Source of the DNA: Anolis sagrei
Taxonomy: Eukaryota; Chordata; Lepidosauria; Squamata; Anolidae
Length of the DNA: 64,000 nt
Reading direction: 5' to 3'
Assembly (NCBI RefSeq): GCF_037176765.1
Contig: NC_090023.1
Span: forward strand, 170,421,506-170,485,505
Under the pieces are notes generated by a model that worked only from the letters and a program-made list of their open reading frames with translations, had not been told where the DNA came from and searched no databases. Every line of letters begins with the position of its first letter. The first letter of the stretch is position 1. This document shows, piece by piece, positions 1 to 11,700 of the stretch. The translations under genes were made by a program, and so were the position numbers.

Positions 1-39
1 GGCCAAAACATCTGGGGACCCACACGTTGAGAACCACTG
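1..39. mobile_element. hAT MITE, right end
   Basis: Terminal sequence ending GGTTGAGAACCACTG-like, the same family as the complete copy at 59077-59197. It interrupts CR1 sequence that resumes at 40. Confidence 0.65.
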
Positions 40-261
40 ATCTAGACACTATATTCCTATTTATGCAAGCCAAAATCCCATTGGCTTTTTTTTTTTTGCC
101 ACTACATGACATTGTTGGCTCATGTTTAACTTGTCCACGAGGATTCCAAGATCTTTTTCACGTGTACTGTTCTTGAGCGAAGCGTCCCCCATTCTGTATC
201 TTTGCATATCATTTTTTTTCTGCCTAAGTGGAGTATCTTGCATTTGAATTTCATTTTGTTA
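40..261 (-). mobile_element. CR1 LINE fragment
   Basis: Matches the antisense CR1 segment at about 20490-20715 (the KKANGILACINR to CKILHLGRK coding part). Decayed, several frame changes. Confidence 0.8.
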
Positions 262-485
262 GTAGAAAATCCCACAATATCTGCTTTGAACTGGTTTATC
301 TGAGTCCACACTCAGATATTGTGGGACTTTCTGTCTTGATATTCTGGGATATACGATTGTGTGGAAGGGCTCCCAGGGTTTCTGTTTATCCCAGATTATC
401 TGGCAGTGCAAATTTATAATCCAGTTTAAAGCAGAAAATTTGGGATTAGATCCTGGGATATAGGGCCTGTCTGGAAGGACCCTGT
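262..485. mobile_element. palindromic MITEs (two, adjacent)
   Basis: Two degraded copies of a family with ends like GGGCCCTTCCACACAG and inner arms around CTGCTTTGAACTGG. Other copies lie at 1534, 10043 and 22773. Family name not recognised. Confidence 0.6.
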
Positions 486-610
486 AACGAAATGTCTAAT
501 TAGAATGTAGGTTTTGCATATGTCTATTGATGTTATGTTAAGTGCAGACCAACATTTGCTAGGGTTGCCATAGCGACAGAGCGTGTTGTAGGAATGTAAC
601 CAAGTTAGAT

Positions 611-890
611 CCCGGAGCCCCCGGTGGCGCAGTGGGTAAAAACCCTGTGCCAGCAGGACTGAAGACCGACAGGTCACTGGTTCGAATCCAGGGAGAGGCG
701 GATGAGCTCCTTCTATCAGCTCCAGCTCCTCATGCGGGGACATGAGAGAAGCCTCCCACAAGGATGATAAAAACATCAAATCATCCTGGCGTCCCCTGGG
801 CAACGTCCTTGCAGACGGCCAATTCTCTCACACCAGAAGCGACTTGCAGTTTCTCAAGTCACTCCTGACACGACAAAAACAAAACAAAAC
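611..890 (+). mobile_element. tRNA-derived SINE (squamate Sauria/ACA type), complete
   Basis: A box GTGGCGCAGTGGGTAA, B box GGTTCGAATCC, body, end CACTCCTGACACGAC and an A-rich tail. Flanked by an exact 11-base duplication CCAAGTTAGAT (600-610 and 891-901). It is not a tRNA gene. Confidence 0.9.
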
Positions 891-1482
891 CCAAGTTAGA
901 TGAGCCAGAAGCCAAAGTGGGCAGAGCTAACTGCCACCGGTAGGGAGTAAAGTCTTTGGTGAGGAAGTCAAAGAGCAAAGTTGATTCTGGTGTATTGAGA
1001 AACCTAACCAAGGAATTTAAGTCTTCAGTCTGTGTGTTTATATAGAGTCAATTGGACCTGTTTAAATTAGCAAGTAGCTCGTGAGCTGTGGGGAAAAGGA
1101 AACCTATTCATAACTTCAGTGGGGATAGCTGAAGGGAGAAAAAGGCAAGCCAGTGCCTTGAAGTGTCAGTTAAGAAAAGATACAGTTAAATAAATGTAAA
1201 ACCAGTCTGGTGGAAGTAAAATAAAGTCAAATGTAACATTAAAAAAAACAGAATAACCATCAAACCTTGTACACCTGTGCATCCTTGAATAAATATTTCA
1301 TTGATCAGTTCTTTATAATTAAGACTCATGTCCATTTATTGAGAACATTTATCTCGGAAGGCGGCTGAAGATATTGGAAGAAAGGATTTTGAGTTACTTT
1401 TAAAAAGAAGTACCTCAAGTAAAAACATTGTAAAAGTCAAGCCTCAGCAACACACACCACCGCTGAGTCTCATCACACTGGT

Positions 1483-1527
1483 ATGTATGTATGTATGTAT
1501 GTATGTATGTATGTATGTATGTATGTG
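1483..1527 (+). repeat. (GTAT)n microsatellite
   Basis: About eleven tetranucleotide units. Confidence 0.95.
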
Positions 1528-1533
1528 TATTAC

Positions 1534-1676
1534 AGGCCCTTAGACTCTTTCCACACAGCTGTATATAATCCATATTGAACTGGATTATATGGCACTGTGG
1601 ACTCAGATAACCCAATCCAAAAATGTTGTGATTATCTGCCTTGATATTCTGGGTTATTTGGCTGTGTGGAAGGGCC
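1534..1676. mobile_element. palindromic MITE (GGGCCCTTCCACACAG family)
   Basis: Inverted ends GGCCCTT...CTTTCCACACAGC and GCTGTGTGGAAGGGCCCC with central AACTGGATTATATGGCA. Confidence 0.7.
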
Positions 1677-1677
1677 C

Positions 1678-1809
1678 CCAGCCTCTCTTCGCTGCCATAT
1701 AAAATCCAGATTATCTGCTTTGAACTGGATTATAGGGCAGTGTAGACTCATGTAATCCAGTTCAAAGCAGATAATCTGGATTTTATATGGCAGTGTAGAT
1801 GAGGCTTTT
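1678..1809. mobile_element. long palindromic MITE
   Basis: Two arms of about 60 bases that pair almost perfectly (TGCCATATAAAATCCAGATT against its complement); ends AGCCTC/GAGGCT. Directly abuts the previous MITE. Confidence 0.65.
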
Positions 1810-1903
1810 GTTAACATGGTTGAAAATACGTTTAAATATTAAAATCAATTTTTGTGGAAATGGGTTACATTATGTGAAATGCAATATTTACTTTTGTTTA
1901 CTA

Positions 1904-2512
1904 CTAGCTTGGGGTCCCGGCAGTGCCAGAGTGATCTGAGAAAGGCATTATGTGCCAAGGTTGGTCTTTAACAGTTATTTATGTGGCTCACAGTGCTATC
2001 AGGAAGTGAAGGTACTTCAAGTCTCATCATTCGTTGTCCATCCTCCGCAAAACAGCACCAGGATGTAGACTCGGTCATGGGTGCTCTGTGTGCCAAGTTT
2101 GGTCTTGAATCACTCATTGGGATGAGGGTCGCAGTGGTCTCAGGAAGTGAGTGGAGGTACTTCAAATCCCATCATCCATGGTCCGCCCTCCTCCAAACTG
2201 CAGTGGGATGTAGAGTGGGTCATGGGTGCTCTGTGTGCCAAGTTTGGTCTTTATCAGTCTTTGTTGGGGCCACAGTAGTCTGTGGGAACCAAAGCATTTG
2301 AAAATACGACAAATCCCATCATTTGTTGTCTGTCCTCCCCCAAACCTCACCAGGACATAAAGGGGGTAATGGGGGTTATGTGTGCCAAGTTTGGTCCAGG
2401 TCCATCACCCGTGTTGGTCACAGTGGCCTGTGAAAGTGGCACCCAATCAGAAAGCTGCCCATACACTGCCCTCCCTCCGCATACAAACACTGACTTTTAT
2501 TATATACATAGA
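1904..2512 (-). mobile_element. Helitron, non-autonomous, complete
   Basis: On the minus strand it begins TCTATGTATATAATAAAAG and ends with CTAG, flanked by A and T on the plus strand, as for insertion between A and T. The inside holds about three imperfect repeats of roughly 150 bases sharing TGTGCCAAGTTTGGTC. Confidence 0.75.
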
Positions 2513-3281
2513 TTGATATTTCAATTTCAATAATGATTTATCAAGACAACACGGTATGGTATAACATAAAGTATAGTATTAGGCAGTCCTTAAAATAACT
2601 TTCCGAGTAACCAGAAAGGACATGTATCCAGCATCTATCACTCTTCCCCATGAATGCTGGTTAACTGAGTGCCCTTCTACACTGCCATACAATCCAGATT
2701 ATCCAGCTTTTAGCCTCCAGAAAGTCGAATGCTCTTCCTTTGAACCCTCCAGACATTCTGCCCTTTAAATTGTCATTTTTTTAAAGTCAATTTAAAACCA
2801 GATAAAAGTGGGTGTATTTATACTGTAATCTGCAAAATATACGAAGTAGCATTCTGGAAAATGTCGAACATCAGACAGCGAGAGATGGGAAGAGGACTTG
2901 CAGAATTTTTGAGGAGTCCACAAGAAAATCATGAGAAGTTGCTCACAAAACAGTATCCAAGTCAGGGCAGTGAAAAGAGAAATATTGATGCCTGTGTGCC
3001 ATACAGATTGATTTCTTGTCCGTAATGCATTGTCTGTCAACTGCAGGTTATCCTACTGGGCAAGAGAGCCTTGTGCGGGGAGTATACAATTGTGTAATCT
3101 ATATACTTGACACCCCTATTCCATTCATTAAGGGAATCACATTCTTTCAGAAATTGGTGCTGGGTAGAAGAGATTTGTCCATAACCATATATTCAGATGT
3201 ATTTTTCAGAACATACATACTTATGTGTCTGAGGTTTTGTGGAAATGCAGACAACCCACAGCTCATGCTAAATAAATGAAA

Positions 3282-3370
3282 AACCAGCATGGTGTAGTGG
3301 TTTGAGTGTTGGACTAGACACTCAGCCACAGGCCTACTGGGTGGCCTTGGGCAAGTCACATTCTCTCAGC
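3282..3370 (+). mobile_element. SINE remnant (MIR/CORE-like)
   Basis: Begins like a tRNA SINE (CATGGTGTAGTGGTTTGAGT) and ends GGCCTTGGGCAAGTCACA, a MIR-like tail. The middle with the B box is lost. Confidence 0.6.
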
Positions 3371-5498
3371 CTAAGTATTGTAATAATTTATTCTCCCTTC
3401 TCTTGATTTACAACTGATATTGGTGTGGCATATGTAGTATAACAACTAATACGTTGAAATACTAGTTTCTAAAGGCTGCATAAGCAGCTCAACCACAGGT
3501 GTTACATTTGGTCTCAAGTATTAGAAACTGATATAGATCCGTCTTTCACATTGAAGGCTTCATAATCCATTCCTGAATCTAGAAATGCATGTTCAGCTTG
3601 CCACGGTTATACTGAAATGAAACCCAGTATTAATATTGTGTATCAGTGTTGTGTTACTGTGAAGTGCGGTAAGGACATACAGAGTAACAAGGAATTTATA
3701 GCAGTTGACCTAATACGATTCATACAAATAGGTAAACTTATTGAATGTACATTCCTTCAAGTGTTAATTTCCATCCCATTTACAAGGTGAACATTAAATT
3801 TTTTAGCAAGTAGAGTAGTTGCTTGTCACTGGTGATCCATGGGAGCTATTCTACCACTCAGCAAAGATGGGGGGACTACACAATCCAATTTCCCCAGGCT
3901 TTCTCCTTCTTTTTAGTTCTGGAAACTTGCAACTCTTAAGGTTTGTAAACACAGCAAAAATATTTAATGGCTTAGAGCAGTCCTGGTCTATGAGATACCA
4001 GTTGCCAGTCCCTGACATGTTTCCAGAGAAGGGGATAAACTTGTCAATGGGTACGAACATGGTGGCACAATAGAAATCTGTCAGTCTGCTGCATTTGACA
4101 GCTTGAGGCTGGATTCAGTTATACCTGCATAGTATTCATGCAACTCCTATAAGCTGCGCCTAGAACTGTTCTGACATTTTACAAACTGAAGTTTGGATCA
4201 CAAACACTGGTTTTATTTAAAGAATGGCATCTTATGTGTATCTCCCCCTCCACTTTCCATGTCTCTGCTTGTCTCCTATGCTCTCTGGCCCTTTGTAAGC
4301 TTCCAAACTTCCCTCTGCTTTGTGGCCCTCAGTTTCCCAAAAATCAAGTCCTAGTTCACACATGCAGCCACTTAACCGCTTGAGCAACAATGTTTATAGC
4401 AATTATGGTCAAATCTCTAAAGGTTTTTAAAAAGATGTCTAAACAAATTATAATTTATGAGCCATCAATCTTTTAAAAAGTGATTCCCTGTGGTTTTCTT
4501 TTAAGAATAAAGAATCAAACCTTTAAATGTGTTATTTTCACCCTCAGTTTATGTACATCTTAGATTAATTGACACAACACAGTTCCTAGAATGGAGTCTA
4601 TTTTGCTATCTCCCACAATAAGACATTTATTACATACATAACATTACTAGCAAAAACAGGCAACAAAGTTTCAGTAATTGATCACACTTGACAAATTGTT
4701 GGGAAGAATTTGTAGGATTTCAAGCAATTGAAATGGAAGGAAATAAACAACAACCATAAATATGTAGTACCTTTTCTTCAACACACAGAGAATGCTTAAG
4801 TGTCTAAACAGTATTTTATCCAAACATTTTACATTTTAAATGCACAGCAACCAGACCACATATTTGTGTAATCTAATCATCTGTTAATCTCTGTTTGAAA
4901 TGCCTGTCGTCAGCAATAGGAACAGCATCCCTAACTTAAATGTTTACTTCTAGGAAAATAGTTACTGATCGTCCTATGGATGTTGCTTTAGTCCACTAAA
5001 ATAATAATTGGATGCTTCATATCTGATATTGGCCATACGATATTATTCACAACATACCATGTCTGAAAATCTGATTGCAAAAGATAAGAGTATGAAAATT
5101 GATGCAGATGTGTACCAATGACTTACATATACTTTAAGAGTTAAGAGATTTCTGGAATGCACATAGTTCAAACATCAACTAGGGTCATTCCAGAATTTTA
5201 ACTGACAGCCATCGTGCTCAGCACAGTTTGAGACATTTTGCTTTGGGAACATGTCTTCACTGGCAAGCATTTTGCAACAGATTAACTGAAAGAAACTATC
5301 CTATGCTTTTGCTTCAAATCTCAACAAATGTACTATCAAGTTGATGGTTGCTTCATTTTACAGAATGTTGTATCAATAATGAGACAACGGTTTTAATGAT
5401 CTGAATCTCTTAAATGAACAGAGTTTTGGAATATGCAACATACCTTTTAGAACAACTAGTATAAAAAGTATCAACATCAGTGGTTTGAATATAAAAAA

Positions 5499-5504
5499 TT
5501 TATT
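5499..5504 (-). terminator. candidate HNRNPH3 poly(A) signal
   Basis: AATAAA on the minus strand about 200 bases past the HNRNPH3 stop. It is the first such hexamer downstream; other AT-rich candidates lie further on (near 4.63 kb), so use of this one is only a guess. Confidence 0.3.
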
Positions 5505-5706
5505 TAAAGTCAAGAGTATGCAACAAATAAAACCTACAGAAAACAGATTTCCCCATCGCAATCTGTTGCTTACCAAATAATGGGAAAACACATTCCTTCA
5601 GTCATTATAAAGTTTTCAATACAAAAGAAATTTAAATTTTGTAAGAAAGCCTAGTAGACCAGGTACTGTCTCCTTCCAATACGCTTTGTAGACACAATGT
5701 GACTTT

Positions 5707-5783
5707 TCAATACATTCCGCGCCATCCACCTCCTCCCATGTTGCCTTGACCATAGTATCCACCACTATTTCCACTGCCACGAC
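5707..5783 (-). CDS. HNRNPH3: HNRNPH3 exon 10 (stop codon)
   Basis: Encodes [20 protein letters not shown] and WRGMY, then TGA at 5709-5707. Acceptor TTGATAG. The exon continues into the 3' UTR, whose end I cannot place. Confidence 0.95.
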
Positions 5784-8700
5784 CTATCAAGCAATAACAG
5801 AAAGTTTTATTGCTGCAGTCATTGTTGAACATTACACAGCCATGGCCTCAACCATTTATACAATAAACTGTACATTTCTTCTGTGCAAACAAGGTATACT
5901 TCATTAATTTCCTCAGGTAACATGAACTTGCTAAAAGTAAGGTGCTTTAGCAGTGAAGAAAAATATAGTTTGGTTATTAAGACAACTTACCATAGCCACC
6001 TAATCCATCAGGAGTACCATATCCTCCACTATAACTGCTGCTCATTCCCATTCTTCCAACGGAACCATAACCACCTTGATCTAAAAAACAGTGTTTACTG
6101 TTAGCCTTTTAGAGATCCTGGTTATATTTAATTTGAATTTAAAAGGTAAAACCAAGCATACCCATGCCATCTCTGCCATAGCCTCCCATGCCAGCACCGC
6201 CTCCAGCAGTTGAATTCAGGAACAGCTCAATGTATCGATGTTCTTTAAAGGAATAGTCAGAAAGTGCAAGTCCATAAGTGAAAGCTTAATTGAGATGGCT
6301 TCATAGTCTGTGCAACTTTTTGAGAAGGAGGAAGGGTGAGCTAAACAAAAATGTACATATTTTTGTATCCAACATACCTAACATTGGGGAAGAAATCATA
6401 CACAAAAGAGTTAAATCCAGTCACCACCCAGGCTAGGAAAGGAATCATGTTTACCTTTTTTGAAGTGTACATATAATTGAGTCCCCAACCCCTCCTACAG
6501 TTCATTCCCAAATTGAAAAAAAGGGAAAGAATATAATTTGATTCGACAGGACTTGCCAAAGTCTGTAATGCTTTGTAAGAGTGTGAGGAGTAGCCCATGT
6601 TGCTGCTCTGTAAATTTCCTCTAGGAAGCATTACATCATTACACTACATTTTAAAGAGTAGGTAAAGTGTGTATCCCACTTTAAATTCCGTGACTGCCTT
6701 CTGTAGAATTCTATTTCTGCAGGGTTTGGATAAGAGTGCATGCTTTATGGAGGGTCTCTTGAACCCATAAGTGCCCTTGCTTTCTTCTTTCTCATAAAGA
6801 AGAGCTGAAAACTGAAAAAGGAAAAGATGTTGGGGGGGGGGGGGAGGAGAGACATCACTACAGAGAAGAAAAGAGATGCTACTTTTTAAAAGGAACACTT
6901 TTTTTAGGTGGCAACTGGAATTAACTCTTAGGTAGATGATTCCTCCACTGGCTGAGGAACTGAAAATTTATAATCCCCCACCCTCCTTTTATAACCGAAA
7001 GTGAATAAATCAGCACATGCTGCTCTGTAAAGAACTTGGAGGTGTGAAATAGGAGTACTTTTCTAATATATACAATATAAGAATACAATATAGGGAGCTC
7101 ATGTATTCATGCCTGATAACTGTATCTAGTTTGATTAATACAATTTTGAAGATTGCTTGCTTTGTAGTTATATGAAAATCAGGTGACATAAGAAAATGCT
7201 CATGTTATTTATTAGATAGAAAGCACCAATTCTATCATTTTACTGTACTGTTTCCTTTAACTTACGCATATGATTTTTATCCTTTGACATGGCAGCCACT
7301 GCATCTTCATGTGTCACAAATTCTACATCAGCTTCGCCTGTTGCTCTACCGTCTGCTCCAATGTCAATATGAACTCTTATAGGGGTCAGTGGTGAAAAAA
7401 ACTAAAAATGAGAAATAGTACATTAATGATTGTAGAAATATTTAAATCTAAGCTAGAAGATTGTAAATGCGTCCAATCCATTTCACACATTTACTAACAG
7501 CCATACCCATAGTGTGGTTTTTAGACTGAAGTTTCTCCTCGAATTCACACACGTGTTATTACGATGCTTAATCTACAGAAGCTCTTAAATACCTTATTTC
7601 AGCCTTTCATCCATTACACTATGTAACACAATTTTTGTTCCTGAGTTATAAATGTCATATTGCGATTGGTTCTATCATAAAAACATGGTTTATTAAATTG
7701 CAAAAACCTTGTTTTTGCAGGGCATCCTGCAGCACATTTTACTATAGGTTTTTAATGAATATCTCATCAAGTTTCAACCAATTCAACATAAGTTCTTGTG
7801 GATTTTTTCGGGCTATATGGCCATCACAAGAACTTAGTGATTCCAGCCATGAAAGCCTTCGACAATACAATTCAACATAGTTTGTGTCAGCCACAAAAAC
7901 AAAGTTTCTGGAGTATAGCAGCTACTACATAATTAAACCAAAATCGACAAAGTAACAGAATTTTAAAAAATATTTTGTTACATAGTTATCATTGGACTAT
8001 GAATAATGCACAAAATCTTGATATTATTACAGCCTGGAGTAGACAACTTCAGGCTCTTTGGATCTATTGTGATTCTATTAGAATCCTATGGTCTATGAAC
8101 AAGCAATTCGCAGAACAGTAGCTTAAGGAAGGGTTTGTCTAGACACAAAATAACATCTCAAAGTACGGAGTCAATTTTCCTCATAAACCTTACAATGGGA
8201 TCAGTTGCATTTACTTGTACAAACAGACTGGTTATATACTATAGCTAATGCATTAGAATAAAAATATCTAAACCCATTCAGAAGAGCTTCAAAAAGGGCA
8301 AATTGCAAAAGAATACCACTGAAGATGAATAATAAACAATGCAAGGTAAGGCTGATTTTCAAAACGTTACTATACTCTTATGTTAACCGGAATGACATTG
8401 AACACAAACATTGGTTTATATATATTTTTGAAACTAAGCTAGTTCATATGAGAATTTTCAGCTCAGTTGCCTTGATGGTGCTTCATTTCCTCTGTAACCA
8501 CAATTTCAATTCTTGTGACAATTATGATCAATAATATTTGGGGGGGGGGTGTATGCGTGATTTCTGACTTGAACATTCCTATGTCTACCTAAAATGCCCT
8601 AAGATCTCAAAGTCTTCAGAACTGAATAGACCATGGGGAAACATTATATCCATGAGGTTGCTTCTGCTCAAAATTGGCTTTAATTTGATAGATGAGTTAA

Positions 8701-11700
8701 TTCATAGACATTCAATTAGGCCACCAGAATAGATAAAAGGTGTTTTATTTTTTTTACTGCAAGCCCCATGGTTTGTTTGCTTTTTGTTTGATGATTTCAA
8801 GTCTCCATAACAAGGAGCAAAAGTACTGATAAAATACTGTATATCAAAAAAGAAACTATTCACAAAACCATAGCAGTAACCAAGAAAGAAGTTTACTCTA
8901 TCATTTCTTTTCTCGATCTTCTATAGCTACATCTTTTACAATTTCTATATATTCAACTAGTGATCAGTAATGAGCCTCGTTTTAGTGTAATTGTTACACT
9001 AATGATAACTAAAACAAATGAAAGCATGAATGGTAATAATAACTAAGTAAAGCTTCCTATTTGCTAGTTTTTTAAAGTTAATGATCTCAATCATCTTCCA
9101 TAAAGTAGCCAAATCCTCTCCTTACCTGAGTTTTTACAACACACAACTTCTTTTAAGATCTATTTATTTAGTTGTCAAACATATTATAGTTTTTATTTTA
9201 ATTATATTCCCACTTTTCTATAGAAGTTAGGATGCAAGGCTGCTTGTCATCATAATTGTTAAAGCTCCAACAAAAATAGAATAAATGAAACATGTTAGGA
9301 TGCAAATTAAATTTATTTATAATGTTTAAAAATCTTTTAAAACCCTAAACAAGCAGTATTTTTTTAAATCTAGCATATTCATTTTATAATCTTTGGTTAA
9401 AACAGATAGTCAGTTCTCATGGGTCAGCCCTTTCACCCCTCACCCCCCAGTGAAAACAGAGAAAGAGCTAGATTACTTGTGAATGAAAGGGAATTCCAAT
9501 GTGGGAACAGACACTGATATGGCCTTCTCATCCCTGCATCAAATCGACCAAAATATGTTCCTCTCCTACAGATACCAAAATCCTAGTAGCCTAGCATGGG
9601 GAAACAGTGGCAAGCTGCCCACACCCAAATCATTTATAACTTAAAGCTCCATAAGCAACACTCCAAATTTGGCCCAGAAAATTGACTCTGAGCTATTGCA
9701 CATTATCTCTCTAGCGCTGGTCAAAAGTCTGGATACAACTTTTTGGACCAATTGCAGTTACCAAACACTTTAAAGATAAACACATGTAAAATACATGTGA
9801 AGGAATCCAAACAGCATTTAACAAAGGCACATGTCATTATGGCTAGACCAGCACTTTCAGGAACAAGGAGAACTGACACATCAGGTTGAATTATATAAAT
9901 GCACTTCTGGCCAGGATTGAATCCAACAGTACGTACATGGAAACAGAAAACCTGCCTCTCCAGCGGTGGCATAACTCTATCCTGCACAAACTATTGTTTG
10001 ATTTGGCTTTCAGGTGACCAGGAGCACCTCTGATTTGTCCAAGGTTCCTTCCACATAGCTGAATATAATCCCACATTATCTGCTTTGAACTGGAATATAT
10101 AGCAGTGTGGACTCAGATAATCCAGTTCAAAGCAGATATTGTGGAATTTTCTGCCTTGATATTCTGGGTTATATGCCTGTGTGGAAGGGCTATGAATTAA
10201 GCATTGATGTGTTTACCCTCCTCCAAGATACCAATAAGCTAAAATTAACAAAAGCTATCATGAATAAAATACATGGTAGAGTTTAGTACTACCATACATT
10301 CAAATCAGTTTCAAAATGGTTGCATGCATCTAATTTCCGAAGTAAGCAATTCACTGGCTATGAAAAATGAAAAGAAGATGTGTCTGCAACACTTACATTA
10401 GCTATGTCATTTTCTGTAGCTCGAAATGGCAATCCCCTCATGTGAACAAAATGACCACCTTGAAAGCCTGAGCTGGCATCTCCTGCTCCACCATACCCAT
10501 GGCCTCCCATTCCTAGAAACAAAATTGTCCATAAACACATGTTTTACTAAGGGACATCCTATGTGCACTTACTTCTCTTGTGGCAAATACTAGAATATAT
10601 GCTACTATGGTTCACTTTTCACTAGTCATCTTTTGGTACCAGCCATAATCTATATTTTTTCCATTCCGTTCAAGAATGATGTATAGAAGAGTAATTTTGC
10701 CACCTAATCACATACTGGGATTTACAACCCTAAAGCAGTACACACAATTTCCTGCCACTGAAAAAAATAAAATCTACCCCTAGAGATAAACAGTTTTCTT
10801 TTAGTTGCCATTTTTGCTAGAACTTATGTTCATACATTTTCTTAAAACAAAGTACATCCTTTTTTCTGTACTTAAGACAGCTTGAATGAGACAGCCTGAT
10901 AGTGAAGCATATTATTCAGTGTTTAGATCTTACCTCTCCCATCTCTCATTCTGTCATCATAGCCATCATTTCCATAGCCATAATTGTTATAGCCACCATA
11001 CTCATCAAAGCTACCATACCCTGTGAAATTTAAGTGGACATACAATGTAATGCTCTTTAAAGGCATGCTTCACATATTAACAGTATGCATATAACCAAAA
11101 TTTCTCCACATTGAATACAAAAACAAATGCAGATACATAAATGCTGTCAGGCTCAAAGACATGCAAGCCAGGGTTTTTACAGTCAAAATCTAATTTTAGG
11201 TGCCTCTCCATACCTTTTCAATCTTTAGTCACACTGCTTGCAAAAAAACTGATTGGTATCCAGATTTCAGACTTGGTACGTATAATAGTTAATGTCATTT
11301 CTGTATTTCTTGACAAAACGTCAGGAACATGAAAATGACAAGAGCCTGTGGTCATTAGATACACATACCACCGTCATATCCACCACCTCCTCGATGCATT
11401 CTGTCATACATACTTCCACGCCCAGCTCCATAATAACCCCCTCTTCCTCCCATTGGTCTATCATATGGTCCAGGTCGCTGTCCCATCATTCTTCGTGGTG
11501 GGTCATAGAATCCTCGGATTTCACTCTTACTACTTTTGAAGATCTCAATATATCTGAGTAAAAAAAGATGCACAATATACAAATGTAAGAATACAAATAT
11601 AAGATGTTTGGAAAAAATAGAGTAAATTTTTTCACAAATATTCTGAATTCTTTTATCTAGATAAAGCATTCAATAGAAGTGTACACTGTTGTTCCAAGTG

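Larger units (their letters stand above)
2513..5706. other. HNRNPH3 3' flank, including 3' UTR
   Basis: AT-rich sequence with no exon I can recognise. It holds a short SINE remnant at about 3282-3370 and probably a MITE remnant near 2670. The part next to 5706 is HNRNPH3 3' UTR. Confidence 0.5.
7402..10396 (-). other. HNRNPH3 intron 6
   Basis: Three kilobases without a coding signal. Contains a Penelope-like scrap and one MITE, listed separately. Confidence 0.8.

Noticed and set aside
611-700. tRNA gene-like A and B boxes
   Set aside because: They open a 280-base SINE with A-rich tail and target duplication; no cloverleaf end follows.
1904-2512. CRISPR-like regular repeats
   Set aside because: Imperfect 150-base Helitron repeats in a vertebrate; no short repeats with spacers.
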